Shown piece by piece: positions 1 through 8,156 of a DNA stretch of 64,000 bases. The notes beneath the pieces were generated by a model. It did no database searches and was not told where the DNA came from. It saw only the letters and a list, made by a program, of their open reading frames with translations. The translations under genes and the position numbers were made by a program. The DNA comes from JAOAFZ01 sp964412815. GTDB taxonomy: Bacteria > Patescibacteriota > Microgenomatia > UBA1406 > GWC2-37-13. The stretch's first letter is position 1. Every line of letters begins with the position of its first letter. The DNA lies in assembly GCA_964412815.1 (NCBI GenBank), contig CAYPQF010000026.1, positions 248,001 through 312,000 of the forward strand. Direction: 5' to 3'.

Positions 1-1
1 C

Positions 2-232
2 CAAAACTCCGCCGGAGAACTGCCTAGCCTCGTCAATCAGTTAGCAGTTCCGGATCTGCTCGCACTGTTTGGTATCCAATTGAACTCTGAATTGAATCCT
101 GCCTTAATCCAGTCTCCAACGGATATTAATGCAGTGATAGATGGTGTTCAGGAGCAGTATCTGCAATCTGAACAGGGTGAGGTAGCTGGTGAAGCGGCAG
201 AACGATCAACAGAAGAATCCCCGGAGCTATAA
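2..232 (+). CDS. C-terminal end of an unidentified protein (partial at left edge)
   Basis: The frame is open from base 2 to a TAA at 230-232 and encodes about 76 residues, so the gene begins outside the window. The visible tail contains a short hydrophobic helix-like stretch (VPDLLALFGIQ) followed by a Glu/Gln/Ser-rich end (SEQGEVAGEAAERSTEESPEL), which looks like a disordered terminus. The next gene starts 5 bp downstream, so the two are probably cotranscribed. No family was recognised. It is called coding because the frame is uninterrupted, reads smoothly and ends just before the next ATG. Confidence 0.55.
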   Translation, partial: QNSAGELPSLVNQLAVPDLLALFGIQLNSELNPALIQSPTDINAVIDGVQEQYLQSEQGEVAGEAAERSTEESPEL

Positions 233-237
233 CCGAT

Positions 238-858
238 ATGCGTACGTTCACCGCTCTCATAGACTCTTTTTCACCCTCTTCATCAACCCTGGTTTCGTAT
301 GGGAGGCAGCATACCATCTATCGACTGACAAAGAGGTTTATAATTAAGATTCCACGAACCAAACTTCTGGAGCCACAACTTCCCCTGGCTCAGATAACTG
401 AGGATCTTGATTTGCTCAACCGGTATTTTCCTGAGTTTATGTTGAAAACAGAAGTCTTTCCTGACGCCCGGTATGGATATGTCATCATTCAGGAGTACAT
501 TCCCCATCTCAGAAATCTGGGATACACCGCCCTGGACACTGTCAGAAGCCAGTTTGAGCAGTTGATTGCGCTCAACAGAACAATGAGAGATGCGTCGAAT
601 GTGAGTCTGGACTACTTCGGCCACCTGGGACTTCTCAAAACGCTCAAGGGTATTGTTACCCGTAACACACAGCTGTTTTGTCTTTCGAACATTGCAGTAG
701 ACCTGAAAACAAACAGAATTGTAATTCTGGACACCAATCTTTCACTGCTGACTCCTGTTCGAAAAAAAAGGTGGATGGTACTTCAATATCTCGTTGATAT
801 AGTAAGCTACAATAGTAACAAACTACTCCTCTGGTATTGTTTTGACCTCCGTTCCTGA
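238..858 (+). CDS. Hypothetical protein, possibly kinase-like (YrbL/aminoglycoside-kinase fold)
   Basis: This 206-residue protein has features reminiscent of small protein-kinase-like folds. There is an FIIKIPR segment near residue 33 (a possible ATP-binding Lys strand), a hinge-like segment YVIIQEYIP near residue 80, and an N-x-A-V-D then IVILDTN stretch near residues 151-167 that resembles the metal-binding Asn/Asp pair. A clear HxD loop is not visible, so activity is uncertain. It lies 5 bp after the preceding gene and is followed by a strong bidirectional hairpin terminator. The kinase-like assignment is pattern inference only; the coding call is firmer. Confidence 0.5.
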   Translation: MRTFTALIDSFSPSSSTLVSYGRQHTIYRLTKRFIIKIPRTKLLEPQLPLAQITEDLDLLNRYFPEFMLKTEVFPDARYGYVIIQEYIPHLRNLGYTALDTVRSQFEQLIALNRTMRDASNVSLDYFGHLGLLKTLKGIVTRNTQLFCLSNIAVDLKTNRIVILDTNLSLLTPVRKKRWMVLQYLVDIVSYNSNKLLLWYCFDLRS

Positions 859-1007
859 TACCGTATTTTGCTACATAGAGCTCTGCCCTCTGGCATTATT
901 GCAGACTTGCAGATTCGTGACCTGCTTCCTACGCAATTCCTATACTTGCGAAGTAAGCTTAGTATCGAAGCTCTTAATTCTCAACAACAAGCCCACGCTT
1001 AACGAAG

Positions 1008-1063
1008 ATTACAAAAATGCAGGCATATACGAGAAATCTACGGTATGCCTGTTTTTTTGTAAT
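1008..1063. terminator. Bidirectional rho-independent terminator
   Basis: Arms ATTACAAAAATGCAGGCATA and TATGCCTGTTTTTTTGTAAT pair over about 20 bp with two mismatches around a 16-nt loop. The A-rich left arm and T-rich right arm give a U-tract in either direction. It sits downstream of the kinase-like gene and can also stop leftward transcription. Confidence 0.8.
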
Positions 1064-1103
1064 CTGCCTTGCCAGGACACGTTTGCTCTATTTCGTAATT
1101 GAC

Positions 1104-1131
1104 TTGACATTTTGATATATTGTGATATAAT
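1104..1131 (+). promoter_or_regulatory. Consensus sigma-70 promoter without a downstream gene on its strand
   Basis: TTGACA (1104-1109), a 16-bp spacer and TATAAT (1126-1131) match the sigma-70 consensus exactly. Transcription would start near 1138 and run toward the 3' end of the minus-strand GH15-like gene. No credible reading frame follows, so the product would be a non-coding or antisense RNA. Confidence 0.6.
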
Positions 1132-1375
1132 TACTCTATCCTCAAGAATATACATCTGCTTACACGAGTTGATTTGTTTTTCTAGAAGACTACGTTCACA
1201 CCCTTACACCTATAACGGTCATAAGTATTTTATTTGAACAGGGCCAGGTTATATTGAACGCACCGTATTACCGTATTTGGTATACAGTTGTAATAATGTA
1301 AGTAATGGTAAGCAGACGTATGTTCTTGGGGACAATTCAGTTTATTAACCACTCCATTTCACTTTCATCTCAAAC

Positions 1376-2449
1376 TTATCTCCGGCGTTCCAGACGTTTT
1401 TCCATTTCGTATAACGCGACAATAAAGAGAGATTCACTCCACCCTAACGGGGTATTATCGTTGTATTCGGGGGAGTTTGAAAAATAGAGTTCGGGCATCC
1501 CTTTTTCAGTATCAACCGCAATCAGTTCTTTGATCAGCTCACGTGCTTTTTCCAGATTGCCAAGCTTCTCATAAATGATGGCCAGCCAGGCCAGACCAAA
1601 CGTCCACTCTGCTTCTTCGCTGTAACCATCGGTGTTTTTATTGTAATAACGGTCATTTTTATATCTGATTACTCCCCGCTCTCGTAACAGGTGATACTCA
1701 ACATGGTCCAGGATGGCGTTTTTTTGCGAGGCAGTGACTACTCCATATGGCCAGATCAGCGATAGTAATGACAGATCAACAAATTTACGATCTGATTCCC
1801 GGGGCAGCAGGGTCTGGAGGGCGTCATCACCCTTTTCAATCAGATGTTCAGGCACGTGCACCTCCGTAAGTCTCTGTATAGAACGGAGGCCTGCCACACA
1901 AGCTCCCACGGATGACGCATGCACTTCTTCGTCTTCTTCCCACATCCCACTATCTCGATCATGCCAGTACTCAATCACTTCGAGATATTGCACCAGTTTG
2001 TTTACAATACGGATATGGTCAGGTGTGCTTAAAACAGACCGTTTATGATGATGTTCAAGTTCTCCGATCCGGAATAAGATACAGCCTATTGCATCATTTT
2101 GTTTGTTGCCCCACTCTTCCCAGAACTCGTCAAAGGTCTCCGGATGAAACCGGGCATGGATATACTGATAGGTAGCCTGAGGTTTATGCTGGATTGCCCA
2201 GTCAATCTTTGCCTCGTGTTTTAAGAAGATCTGCAGAATTGCCTCGTATGTTTTTTCGACGGTTTCCCAGTCTCCAATCACTTCAAATGCAATCGTTTCG
2301 TAAAAATTGTCGCGCAGCCATGATTTGTCATACCCTGTGCCGACAGCCTTATCTGATGCGGCAAACAAACCAGTATCGTATTGGAGACCTTTCAGTATCT
2401 CAAGATGTTTATCAATCAATTGCTTGTACGTAAGCCGTGCCATATACAA
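1376..2449 (-). CDS. Glycoside hydrolase family 15-like protein (glucoamylase-like)
   Basis: The 357-residue protein has the (alpha/alpha)6-barrel signatures of GH15 glucoamylase/glucodextranase-type enzymes: SWLRDNFYE near residue 43, an MWEEDEE acid cluster near 169-175 (candidate general acid Glu171/172), and LGWSESLFI near 335-343 with Glu339 as candidate base. These enzymes release glucose from alpha-glucans. It lacks the N-terminal beta-sandwich present in the 656-residue GH15 at 8499-10469, so it resembles a catalytic domain alone. No signal peptide is visible, so it is probably cytoplasmic. Met3 is an alternative start. It follows the frameshifted gene by 14 bp and is probably its operon partner. 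Confidence 0.75.
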   Translation of the reverse strand: MYMARLTYKQLIDKHLEILKGLQYDTGLFAASDKAVGTGYDKSWLRDNFYETIAFEVIGDWETVEKTYEAILQIFLKHEAKIDWAIQHKPQATYQYIHARFHPETFDEFWEEWGNKQNDAIGCILFRIGELEHHHKRSVLSTPDHIRIVNKLVQYLEVIEYWHDRDSGMWEEDEEVHASSVGACVAGLRSIQRLTEVHVPEHLIEKGDDALQTLLPRESDRKFVDLSLLSLIWPYGVVTASQKNAILDHVEYHLLRERGVIRYKNDRYYNKNTDGYSEEAEWTFGLAWLAIIYEKLGNLEKARELIKELIAVDTEKGMPELYFSNSPEYNDNTPLGWSESLFIVALYEMEKRLERRR

Positions 2450-2463
2450 TAACTTTATCGTGT

Positions 2464-2640
2464 TTATTGTCGCGATGCAACACGAATCAGTTCCGCAATC
2501 ACCAGTTGCGGCACATAGATAAACTGATCTTCCCGGTACCCGTTTCGAATCAGCGCATCAAATACATTTTTAGATAAGACCACGGGGAAATAGTCATCGT
2601 GCTTGGCACAGATAGTCTGCTGTTTCAGCCTGCCCACGAT
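2464..2640 (-). pseudogene. Out-of-frame 3' remainder of the upstream hypothetical gene
   Basis: Read in the +1 frame relative to the gene above, the minus strand continues as a smooth protein sequence (for example LWIVGRLKQQTICAKHDDYF, then LSKNVFDALIRNGYRED) to a TAA at 2464-2466, 14 bp before the next gene starts. The total of 835 nt from 2464 to 3298 is one base over a multiple of three, so a single-base event near 2630-2650 accounts for the break. Restored, the protein would be about 277 residues. It could be a true mutation, an assembly error or a programmed shift. Confidence 0.7.
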
Positions 2641-3298
2641 CCAGAGCTGCAGTCAAATCCGCATACGGATTACCAACACGGAACCGTGACCAGACACTGG
2701 TATATGCAGGTTTATGCTCTGAGAGGGTAATGGTGTCTGCAGGGTTCAGACTGATGGAAAACTGAGCGCCAATATAGTCTCCCTTTCCCACAAACAGGAG
2801 CGTATGCCCGTTGCTCAGTTGGTAAAACAGGGTTCCGTCGGCTAACTGGACTCGCAGCTGTTCCTGGGCACGTAATACAATATCAAGCCACCCTTTATGC
2901 CGGAGGGTATCGACCAGCATCTTGATACCGATAATCCCGAATGAGTACAGTGCGAAGTTGGGAATATGAAAGAGAATGTTATGTTTTCCGACGGGCTCTC
3001 CGACAATATTCCAGACGTAATCAAGGCCGGCAAGGAGCCGGTCACTGAGATTGGTCCAGGACGGCAGCTGGGCAAACGCGGCATCAAATACTTCCGGATA
3101 CATCGCGAATAAGGCTCCGATCGTAACAGAAAGCGGGAGTGCAGAGGCATTGAGAAAGCGCACCAATGCCGGTTCTGTCGTATCCATAGAAAAACCTGAC
3201 AGATATTCGATGTCCTCGGGACGGAGTCTCTTTTGATGCAACACACAATCTGCGACAGCTCGCAGTACAGGTTTCGTATAGGATCGCGCAGTTGACAT
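2594..3298 (-). CDS. Hypothetical protein, truncated by a frameshift
   Basis: The uninterrupted part encodes 234 residues that match no family I recognise. It has alternating hydrophobic helices (for example LSVTIGALFAMYP, NFALYSFGIIGIKMLVDTL) and a beta-rich second half, and no signal peptide. The last dozen residues (after about Ala218) look out of frame; the natural continuation lies in the +1 frame down to 2464. The gene precedes the GH15-like gene and probably shares its transcript, which hints at a sugar-related role, though the protein itself shows nothing to confirm that. A hairpin followed by a U-tract lies 35-60 bp upstream of the start. Confidence 0.6.
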   Translation of the reverse strand: MSTARSYTKPVLRAVADCVLHQKRLRPEDIEYLSGFSMDTTEPALVRFLNASALPLSVTIGALFAMYPEVFDAAFAQLPSWTNLSDRLLAGLDYVWNIVGEPVGKHNILFHIPNFALYSFGIIGIKMLVDTLRHKGWLDIVLRAQEQLRVQLADGTLFYQLSNGHTLLFVGKGDYIGAQFSISLNPADTITLSEHKPAYTSVWSRFRVGNPYADLTAALDRGQAETADYLCQAR

Positions 3299-3327
3299 CG
3301 ACTGTTATTGTATCATAGCTCAGGAAG

Positions 3328-3356
3328 AAAAATACTGGAGCCTTGCGGCTCCAGTA
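3328..3356 (-). terminator. Intrinsic terminator or attenuator upstream of the 3298 start
   Basis: TACTGGAGCC (3333-3342), loop TTGC, then GGCTCCAGTA (3347-3356) form a perfect 10-bp stem. The A-run at 3328-3332 becomes a U-tract for leftward transcription only. It would therefore stop minus-strand RNA about 30 bp before the hypothetical gene, either as an attenuator in its leader or as insulation from antisense transcription. Confidence 0.6.
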
Positions 3357-3515
3357 CCCTGTCAGTCAAATAATGGAGACAACGTGTAAGAAGAATGTCC
3401 AGAAGTTAATGTGCAGAGGTTTGGTTCAGATCCTTTCATACTGGCAGTATAGGTGGTGAATATGAAAATACCCTGAATAAGATATGAGAAAATGCACATA
3501 AAATTTCTCATTTTT

Positions 3516-3538
3516 CTCTCATACTTGAGAGGTACAAT
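3516..3538 (+). promoter_or_regulatory. Leaderless promoter with palindromic operator for the two-component system
   Basis: A -10 box TACAAT (3533-3538) ends 5 bp before the ATG at 3544, so the mRNA would begin at or next to the start codon. The perfect inverted repeat CTCTCA-TACT-TGAGAG (3516-3531) lies directly against the -10. A second inverted repeat (ATGAGAAA...ATTTCTCAT) lies just upstream at about 3484-3511. These are good candidates for autoregulation by the response regulator. Confidence 0.5.
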
Positions 3539-3543
3539 ACACT

Positions 3544-4224
3544 ATGCAAATTCTGGTTGTGGAAGACGAAAAGAAGATTGCGTATTTCCTGCGGCGTGGA
3601 CTCCTTGAAGAACATTATGCCGTCGACCTGGCTCACGACGGTGAGGAGGCACTGTATAAATCTGAGATTAATGAGTATGACTGCATTATTCTGGATATTA
3701 TGTTACCGAAGGTAGATGGGCTGACTGTATGCAAAAAGATACGTGCCCGCAATCAGAATGTGCCGATCCTGTTACTGACTGCGCGGGACCAGGTTGAAGA
3801 TAAAATCGCCGGGCTTGATGCGGGAGCAGACGACTATGTCTCCAAACCGTTCTCGTTTGAGGAGCTGTCTGCGCGAATTCGTGCATTGATGCGTCGAGGT
3901 AATAAGGTTGATCCGGTCGTCTTATCTATCGATACCCTCACCCTTGATCCGGCCACTAAAACTGCCGAACGCAATGGCAAACAGCTCAGCCTGACTGCAC
4001 GAGAGTACTCGCTGCTCGAGTACTTTATGCGCAACCAGAATCGGGTACTTACCAAAACGCAGCTGCTGGAACACGTTTGGGATTATAATTATGATGGTTT
4101 TTCCAATATCGTCGAGACCTATGTTAAGTATGTCCGGCGCAAAATTAAGACAACTCCTGCCGATGCCGAGTTGATTCATACCCGACGCGGAACCGGCTAT
4201 ATTATGCGGAAAGAACCGCAGTAA
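3544..4224 (+). CDS. OmpR-family response regulator
   Basis: This 226-residue protein is a DNA-binding response regulator. The receiver domain (about 1-120) has the acidic pocket VVEDE (Asp8), phosphoacceptor Asp51 in CIILDIMLP, Thr79 and Lys101 in SKPFS. The C-terminal winged helix (about 128-222) ends with the typical RRGTGYIMR. Family members bind direct or inverted repeats as dimers once phosphorylated by the partner kinase. The kinase gene follows after 4 bp. The -10 box is 5 bp from the ATG and palindromes overlap the promoter, so autoregulation is likely. Its signal is unknown. Confidence 0.93.
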   Translation: MQILVVEDEKKIAYFLRRGLLEEHYAVDLAHDGEEALYKSEINEYDCIILDIMLPKVDGLTVCKKIRARNQNVPILLLTARDQVEDKIAGLDAGADDYVSKPFSFEELSARIRALMRRGNKVDPVVLSIDTLTLDPATKTAERNGKQLSLTAREYSLLEYFMRNQNRVLTKTQLLEHVWDYNYDGFSNIVETYVKYVRRKIKTTPADAELIHTRRGTGYIMRKEPQ

Positions 4225-4228
4225 CATC

Positions 4229-5248
4229 ATGTTTACCAAGGCAAAAATTAAACTGACCTTGCTCTACTCCGGGCTATTCTTTCTTTTTTTCTGGCTGTTT
4301 AGTGCTTTTATCTACATCTGGATGATTCAGTCTCTGGGAGAAGGCTATATCAGCAAAGTGAGAGAGCGTCACGAACGCATTCATGCACCGGGCAACCTGA
4401 TTCCGTTTAATAAAACCCAGACCGAGATAGTGACGATGGCTGGAGAAGTCGCCATTACACAGCTGAAGGATATCTTAATTTTTGTTAACATCGTCTTTCT
4501 GATTGCAGTCCCGACTCTTGCCTGGATGTATGCGAATCAAACACTGTCCCCGGTCCAGGAGGCACACGAGAAGCAGAAGCAGTTTGTTTCCGATGCGTCT
4601 CACGAACTGCGGACACCGCTTTCCATTATGAGTTGTGAAATTGAGCTGATGCTGAAACATGAGCAAAAGCCCACAAAATACATCCGTGCACTCAAAAATA
4701 ATAAAGAAGAGATCGACCACATGAAGACTCTTATCGAGAATCTGCTGTATCTGGCCAGAGATGTAGAGAAAAACACCATTCAACGTCGGGAACCGGTAGA
4801 TCTCACGGATCTGATCTCAACACTTATCATGAGTCTAAAGCCAGAGTATAAAGCAAAACATATCACCGTGTCCTTTACTCCTGACGAAGAAGCTGCGGTA
4901 AGTATACTTGGTAACTTTTCGCTGATTCGACAGCTATTCCTGAACATCATTCACAACGCAATTCAATACACACCAGAAAAAGGCACCATCGATATTAAAG
5001 TTGGATCTTCCCGACAGTATGCTATCGTCCGCATTTCAGACAGCGGTATTGGAATCTCACCAGCTGATCAGAAAAGAATTTTTGACCGGTTCTACCGGAA
5101 CGATACTTCACGCTCCAACCGGAAGGGGTATGGACTGGGACTCTCGATTGTGCAAAAAATTGTGAACGAACATAATGGCAAAATTATGGTTCAGTCACAG
5201 CTGGGAAAAGGGACAACCTTCATTATTCAGCTCCCAAAACACGGTTAA
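4229..5248 (+). CDS. Membrane sensor histidine kinase
   Basis: The 339-residue kinase has two membrane helices (about 11-34 and 81-101) flanking a short extracellular loop of about 45 residues. It has the HisKA motif SDASHELRTP with phosphoacceptor His125. The HATPase_c domain shows the N-box (IIHNAIQYTP, Asn243), G1 (DSGIGI) and G2 (YGLGLSIV). There is no obvious HAMP domain. It autophosphorylates and passes phosphate to the response regulator encoded 4 bp upstream. The small extracellular loop suggests sensing of a small ligand, or sensing within the membrane or envelope. The glucan-metabolism operon begins about 440 bp downstream, but a link is only positional. Confidence 0.92.
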   Translation: MFTKAKIKLTLLYSGLFFLFFWLFSAFIYIWMIQSLGEGYISKVRERHERIHAPGNLIPFNKTQTEIVTMAGEVAITQLKDILIFVNIVFLIAVPTLAWMYANQTLSPVQEAHEKQKQFVSDASHELRTPLSIMSCEIELMLKHEQKPTKYIRALKNNKEEIDHMKTLIENLLYLARDVEKNTIQRREPVDLTDLISTLIMSLKPEYKAKHITVSFTPDEEAAVSILGNFSLIRQLFLNIIHNAIQYTPEKGTIDIKVGSSRQYAIVRISDSGIGISPADQKRIFDRFYRNDTSRSNRKGYGLGLSIVQKIVNEHNGKIMVQSQLGKGTTFIIQLPKHG

Positions 5249-5687
5249 TATTATAAGATTTATTTTTCCCACACAGTTTGAGTATGTTACTATGATATGT
5301 ATCACTCTCTAAGAGGCTCACTCGCCTTATCTTCATTCTGTACTTGCAGATGATTTTTCTAGGACAAAACAGACACATTTTTCCTGTTACCTGTTTATTT
5401 TTTAGATATCCCACACCAAAGTACTGCTTTTCTCATAGTATTAAACGGGTCTAAACGCGTGGATACTGGAATTATTGCGCTAACAATCTCCTCAATGGTA
5501 GACCATGTCCTGGAACGGTACTAAAAATGTTAGACTAGCCTGTCACATACTTCTATGTTGTCATAATACACACCTTCTGCTCATTAAAAATATTATGAGT
5601 AATTAATTCTCTTTACAATTCTTTTATACTCTACTTATACATTAATTGTGTATATAATGATTATATTAGCCAGAATTGTGCCTGTGA
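5249..5687. other. 439-bp AT-rich gap upstream of the glucan operon
   Basis: No convincing gene or structured RNA was seen. The last 80 bases are very AT-rich and hold promoter-like elements, including a TTTACA (5612-5617) 18 bp before TATACA (5636-5641) and a perfect TATAAT at 5653-5658. The operon's transcript would have a leader of about 30-45 nt, unlike the leaderless genes elsewhere in the window. Confidence 0.4.
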
Positions 5688-6902
5688 ATGAAAGCAAATA
5701 ATACCCACGTTTTGATGTTCGGATGGGAATATCCTCCATTTAATAGTGGAGGTTTAGGAACAGCCTGTCACGGATTGACAAACGCTCTTGCAGATCAGGA
5801 TGTTGATGTCGCTTTTGTGTTACCCCGTAAGGTAACAGTCTCCTCTTCCAAAGTAAAGATGGCCTTCGCAGACAACCGGTATATCGACAACCAGTACACC
5901 CGCTATCTCTTTAATCCGTATATCTCAACCAGTCTGTTTGAGACAATCCGCAAGAAGCTGAAGGTGGAACATCTGGTGAGTAATGATCTGATTCAGGAAG
6001 TACAAAAATATTCGGTCAACGCACGAAAAGTAGCAAAAAAAATCAATCACGACATCATTCATGCACACGACTGGTTGTCATTTGGCGCCGGTATCGAAGC
6101 AAAACAAGTCTCCAAAAAACCGCTGGTTGTTCACATTCACGCGACAGAACTGGATCGCACCGGCTTTAGCAGCGGACATCCGTACATCTACCATGTTGAA
6201 AAAGAAGGCATGAAGCGTGCCGATCACGTAATTGCAGTAAGTGGCTATACAAAAAAACTGCTGGTCAAGCATTATGGTGTTCCATCTCATAAAGTAGATG
6301 TGGTTCATAACGGCATCAACCTTGAAGACTATCAGCGGAAACATGAGATTAGCCATCTGAAAAACATCTTTGGTAAGATCGTGTTGTTTGTCGGCCGTCT
6401 GACCTTGCAAAAAGGGCCCGATTACTTTTTACGGGCAGCACAAAAAGTGCTCCAACATACCCACGATGTTACCTTTGTGATTGCCGGCTCAGGTGATGCT
6501 GAAACCGAGATTTTGCAGGAAGCATCGCGTATGGGTATTTCTCATAAGCTGTTCTTTACCGGCTTTTTGCGTGGTGACGATCTGAATAAACTGTTCCAGG
6601 CAGCGGATTTGTTTGTGATGCCATCTGTATCTGAACCGTTCGGGATTGCCGCGCTCGAAGCAGTGGCAAATGGTACCCCTGCCCTTGTCTCAAAGCAATC
6701 AGGTGTTTCGGAAGTTCTTACCCATGCTCTAAAGACTGATTTCTGGGATACCAATGATATGGCAAACAAAATTCTGGCAATTCTTGAACACGATTCACTC
6801 GGACAGACATTGCGGCAAAACGGCAATCACGAAGTCAAGAAAAGCTCGTGGCAGCAATCTGCACAAAAGTGTATAGAAGTTTACAACCGCGTTCTCACGT
6901 AA
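5688..6902 (+). CDS. Glycosyltransferase family 4, glycogen-synthase-like
   Basis: This 404-residue GT-B enzyme starts with FGWEYPPFNSGGLGTA, the acceptor- and nucleotide-sugar-binding N-terminus typical of glycogen/starch synthases and GT4 relatives. It carries the C-terminal donor-binding motif SEPFGIAALEA (Glu316 and Glu324). The loop VGRLTLQKGPDYF marks the interdomain region. The likely reaction is transfer of glucose from a nucleotide sugar to an alpha-glucan. It heads an operon with a GH57 amylase-like enzyme, a DUF5752-like protein and a GH15 glucoamylase, which supports glycogen-type metabolism. The next gene follows through a TAA-TCCT-ATG junction. Exact donor and product are not determined by sequence. 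Confidence 0.85.
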   Translation: MKANNTHVLMFGWEYPPFNSGGLGTACHGLTNALADQDVDVAFVLPRKVTVSSSKVKMAFADNRYIDNQYTRYLFNPYISTSLFETIRKKLKVEHLVSNDLIQEVQKYSVNARKVAKKINHDIIHAHDWLSFGAGIEAKQVSKKPLVVHIHATELDRTGFSSGHPYIYHVEKEGMKRADHVIAVSGYTKKLLVKHYGVPSHKVDVVHNGINLEDYQRKHEISHLKNIFGKIVLFVGRLTLQKGPDYFLRAAQKVLQHTHDVTFVIAGSGDAETEILQEASRMGISHKLFFTGFLRGDDLNKLFQAADLFVMPSVSEPFGIAALEAVANGTPALVSKQSGVSEVLTHALKTDFWDTNDMANKILAILEHDSLGQTLRQNGNHEVKKSSWQQSAQKCIEVYNRVLT

Positions 6903-6906
6903 TCCT

Positions 6907-8136
6907 ATGGCATCCATCTGTTTTTATTTTCAGGTTCATCAGCCGTATCGCGTCAAGCGATATCGTTTTTTTGATATTGCGCATGATCATGACTACTTTA
7001 ACGACTTTTCAGATCACAGCGGTCTCAATAACAAAAAGATTCTCCATAAGGTTGCACAGAAGTGTTACCTGCCGATGAACGCATTGCTGCTGAAACTCAT
7101 CAAAAAACATCCGGAGTTTAAAGTCAGTTTTTCTATCTCAGGCGTCGCACTGGAACAGTTCGAGGAGTATGCACCGGAGGTAATCGAGTCGTTTCAGAAG
7201 CTGGTCAAGACCGGAAACGTGGAACTGATCTCCGAGACCTATTACCACTCGCTTTCGTTTCTGTATTCGAAAGAAGAGTTTAGAAGCCAGGTTGAACTAC
7301 ATAAAAAGACGATTAAACGTTTGTTTAAGGTTACTCCGACGGTCTTCCGGAATACTGAACTCATTTTTAGTAACGAAGTAGCACAAGAGGTTGAGAAGAT
7401 GGGCTACAAAGGTATTCTTGCCGAAGGGGCAGACTTTATTCTTGGCTGGCGTAGTCCAAATTTCTTGTATCGCCCACACGGATGTGAGAAGATCAAACTG
7501 CTGGTTAAAAACTACAAACTTTCCGATGATATCGCCTTCCGCTTCTCCAATCGTGACTGGAAAGAGTGGCCACTTACTACCGAGAAATTTACCCACTGGG
7601 TGAACCAGGTAAACGGGAACGGTGAGGTCATCAACCTGTTTATGGACTACGAGACCTTTGGTGAACACCAATGGGAAGATACCGGCATCTTTAACTTTAT
7701 GGAACACCTTCCCGCTGCAGTTCTCAAACATCCCGACAACAACTTTGTCACTCCCTCCGAAGCTATCAAAAAATATGACGTCCGGGGGGAACTGAACTAC
7801 CCGCACTATGTGTCGTGGGCTGATACCGAACGAGATCTTTCAGCCTGGTTGTCTAATGCGATTCAGCATGATGCCATCAAAAAAGTATACGAACTAGAAG
7901 AAAAAGTCCGGTTGCTCAACGATCCTCAGATTATCGACGACTGGCGCAAAATGCAGACCTCCGACCACTACTACTACATGTGTACCAAATGGTTTGCAGA
8001 CGGCGATGTTCACAAGTATTTCAGCCCGTATGAGTCTCCCTACGAAGCTTTTATTACCTTTATGAATGCAGTCCATGATCTTCGTCTCCGTATCGAAAAA
8101 AAGGTTGCAAATCATCAAAAAAAACAATATGCTTAA
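6907..8136 (+). CDS. Glycoside hydrolase family 57 (alpha-amylase-like)
   Basis: The 409-residue protein shows the GH57 conserved regions in order: FQVHQPYR near the N-terminus, GNVELI, FRNTELIF with candidate nucleophile Glu151, and FMDYETFGEH with candidate acid/base Asp247. GH57 enzymes are retaining alpha-glucan hydrolases or 4-alpha-glucanotransferases/branching enzymes. The modest length fits the amylase-type subfamily better than the longer branching enzymes. There is no signal peptide, so it probably acts on an intracellular glucan made by the GT4 encoded 4 bp upstream. Its start is fixed by the motif MASICFYFQVHQ close to the N-terminus. Confidence 0.9.
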   Translation: MASICFYFQVHQPYRVKRYRFFDIAHDHDYFNDFSDHSGLNNKKILHKVAQKCYLPMNALLLKLIKKHPEFKVSFSISGVALEQFEEYAPEVIESFQKLVKTGNVELISETYYHSLSFLYSKEEFRSQVELHKKTIKRLFKVTPTVFRNTELIFSNEVAQEVEKMGYKGILAEGADFILGWRSPNFLYRPHGCEKIKLLVKNYKLSDDIAFRFSNRDWKEWPLTTEKFTHWVNQVNGNGEVINLFMDYETFGEHQWEDTGIFNFMEHLPAAVLKHPDNNFVTPSEAIKKYDVRGELNYPHYVSWADTERDLSAWLSNAIQHDAIKKVYELEEKVRLLNDPQIIDDWRKMQTSDHYYYMCTKWFADGDVHKYFSPYESPYEAFITFMNAVHDLRLRIEKKVANHQKKQYA

Positions 8137-8156
8137 ATTAATAATTCCTTTTCTTT

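Larger units (their letters stand above)
859..1375. other. 517-bp stretch without a convincing gene
   Basis: This gap separates the convergent kinase-like and GH15-like genes. It holds a strong bidirectional terminator hairpin at 1008-1063 and a consensus sigma-70 promoter at 1104-1131 pointing right. Small open frames here run through the terminator or lie antisense to the next gene and show no protein-like composition. The roughly 240 bases after the promoter could specify a small RNA or an antisense transcript. Confidence 0.5.

Noticed and set aside
842..1102. An 86-codon plus-strand open frame after the kinase-like gene
   Set aside because: It overlaps the preceding gene, runs through the strong terminator hairpin at 1008-1063, and has a cysteine-rich composition unlike real proteins here.
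1305..1487. A 60-codon plus-strand frame downstream of the consensus promoter
   Set aside because: More than half is antisense to the GH15-like gene and no ribosome-binding site or protein-like pattern is seen.
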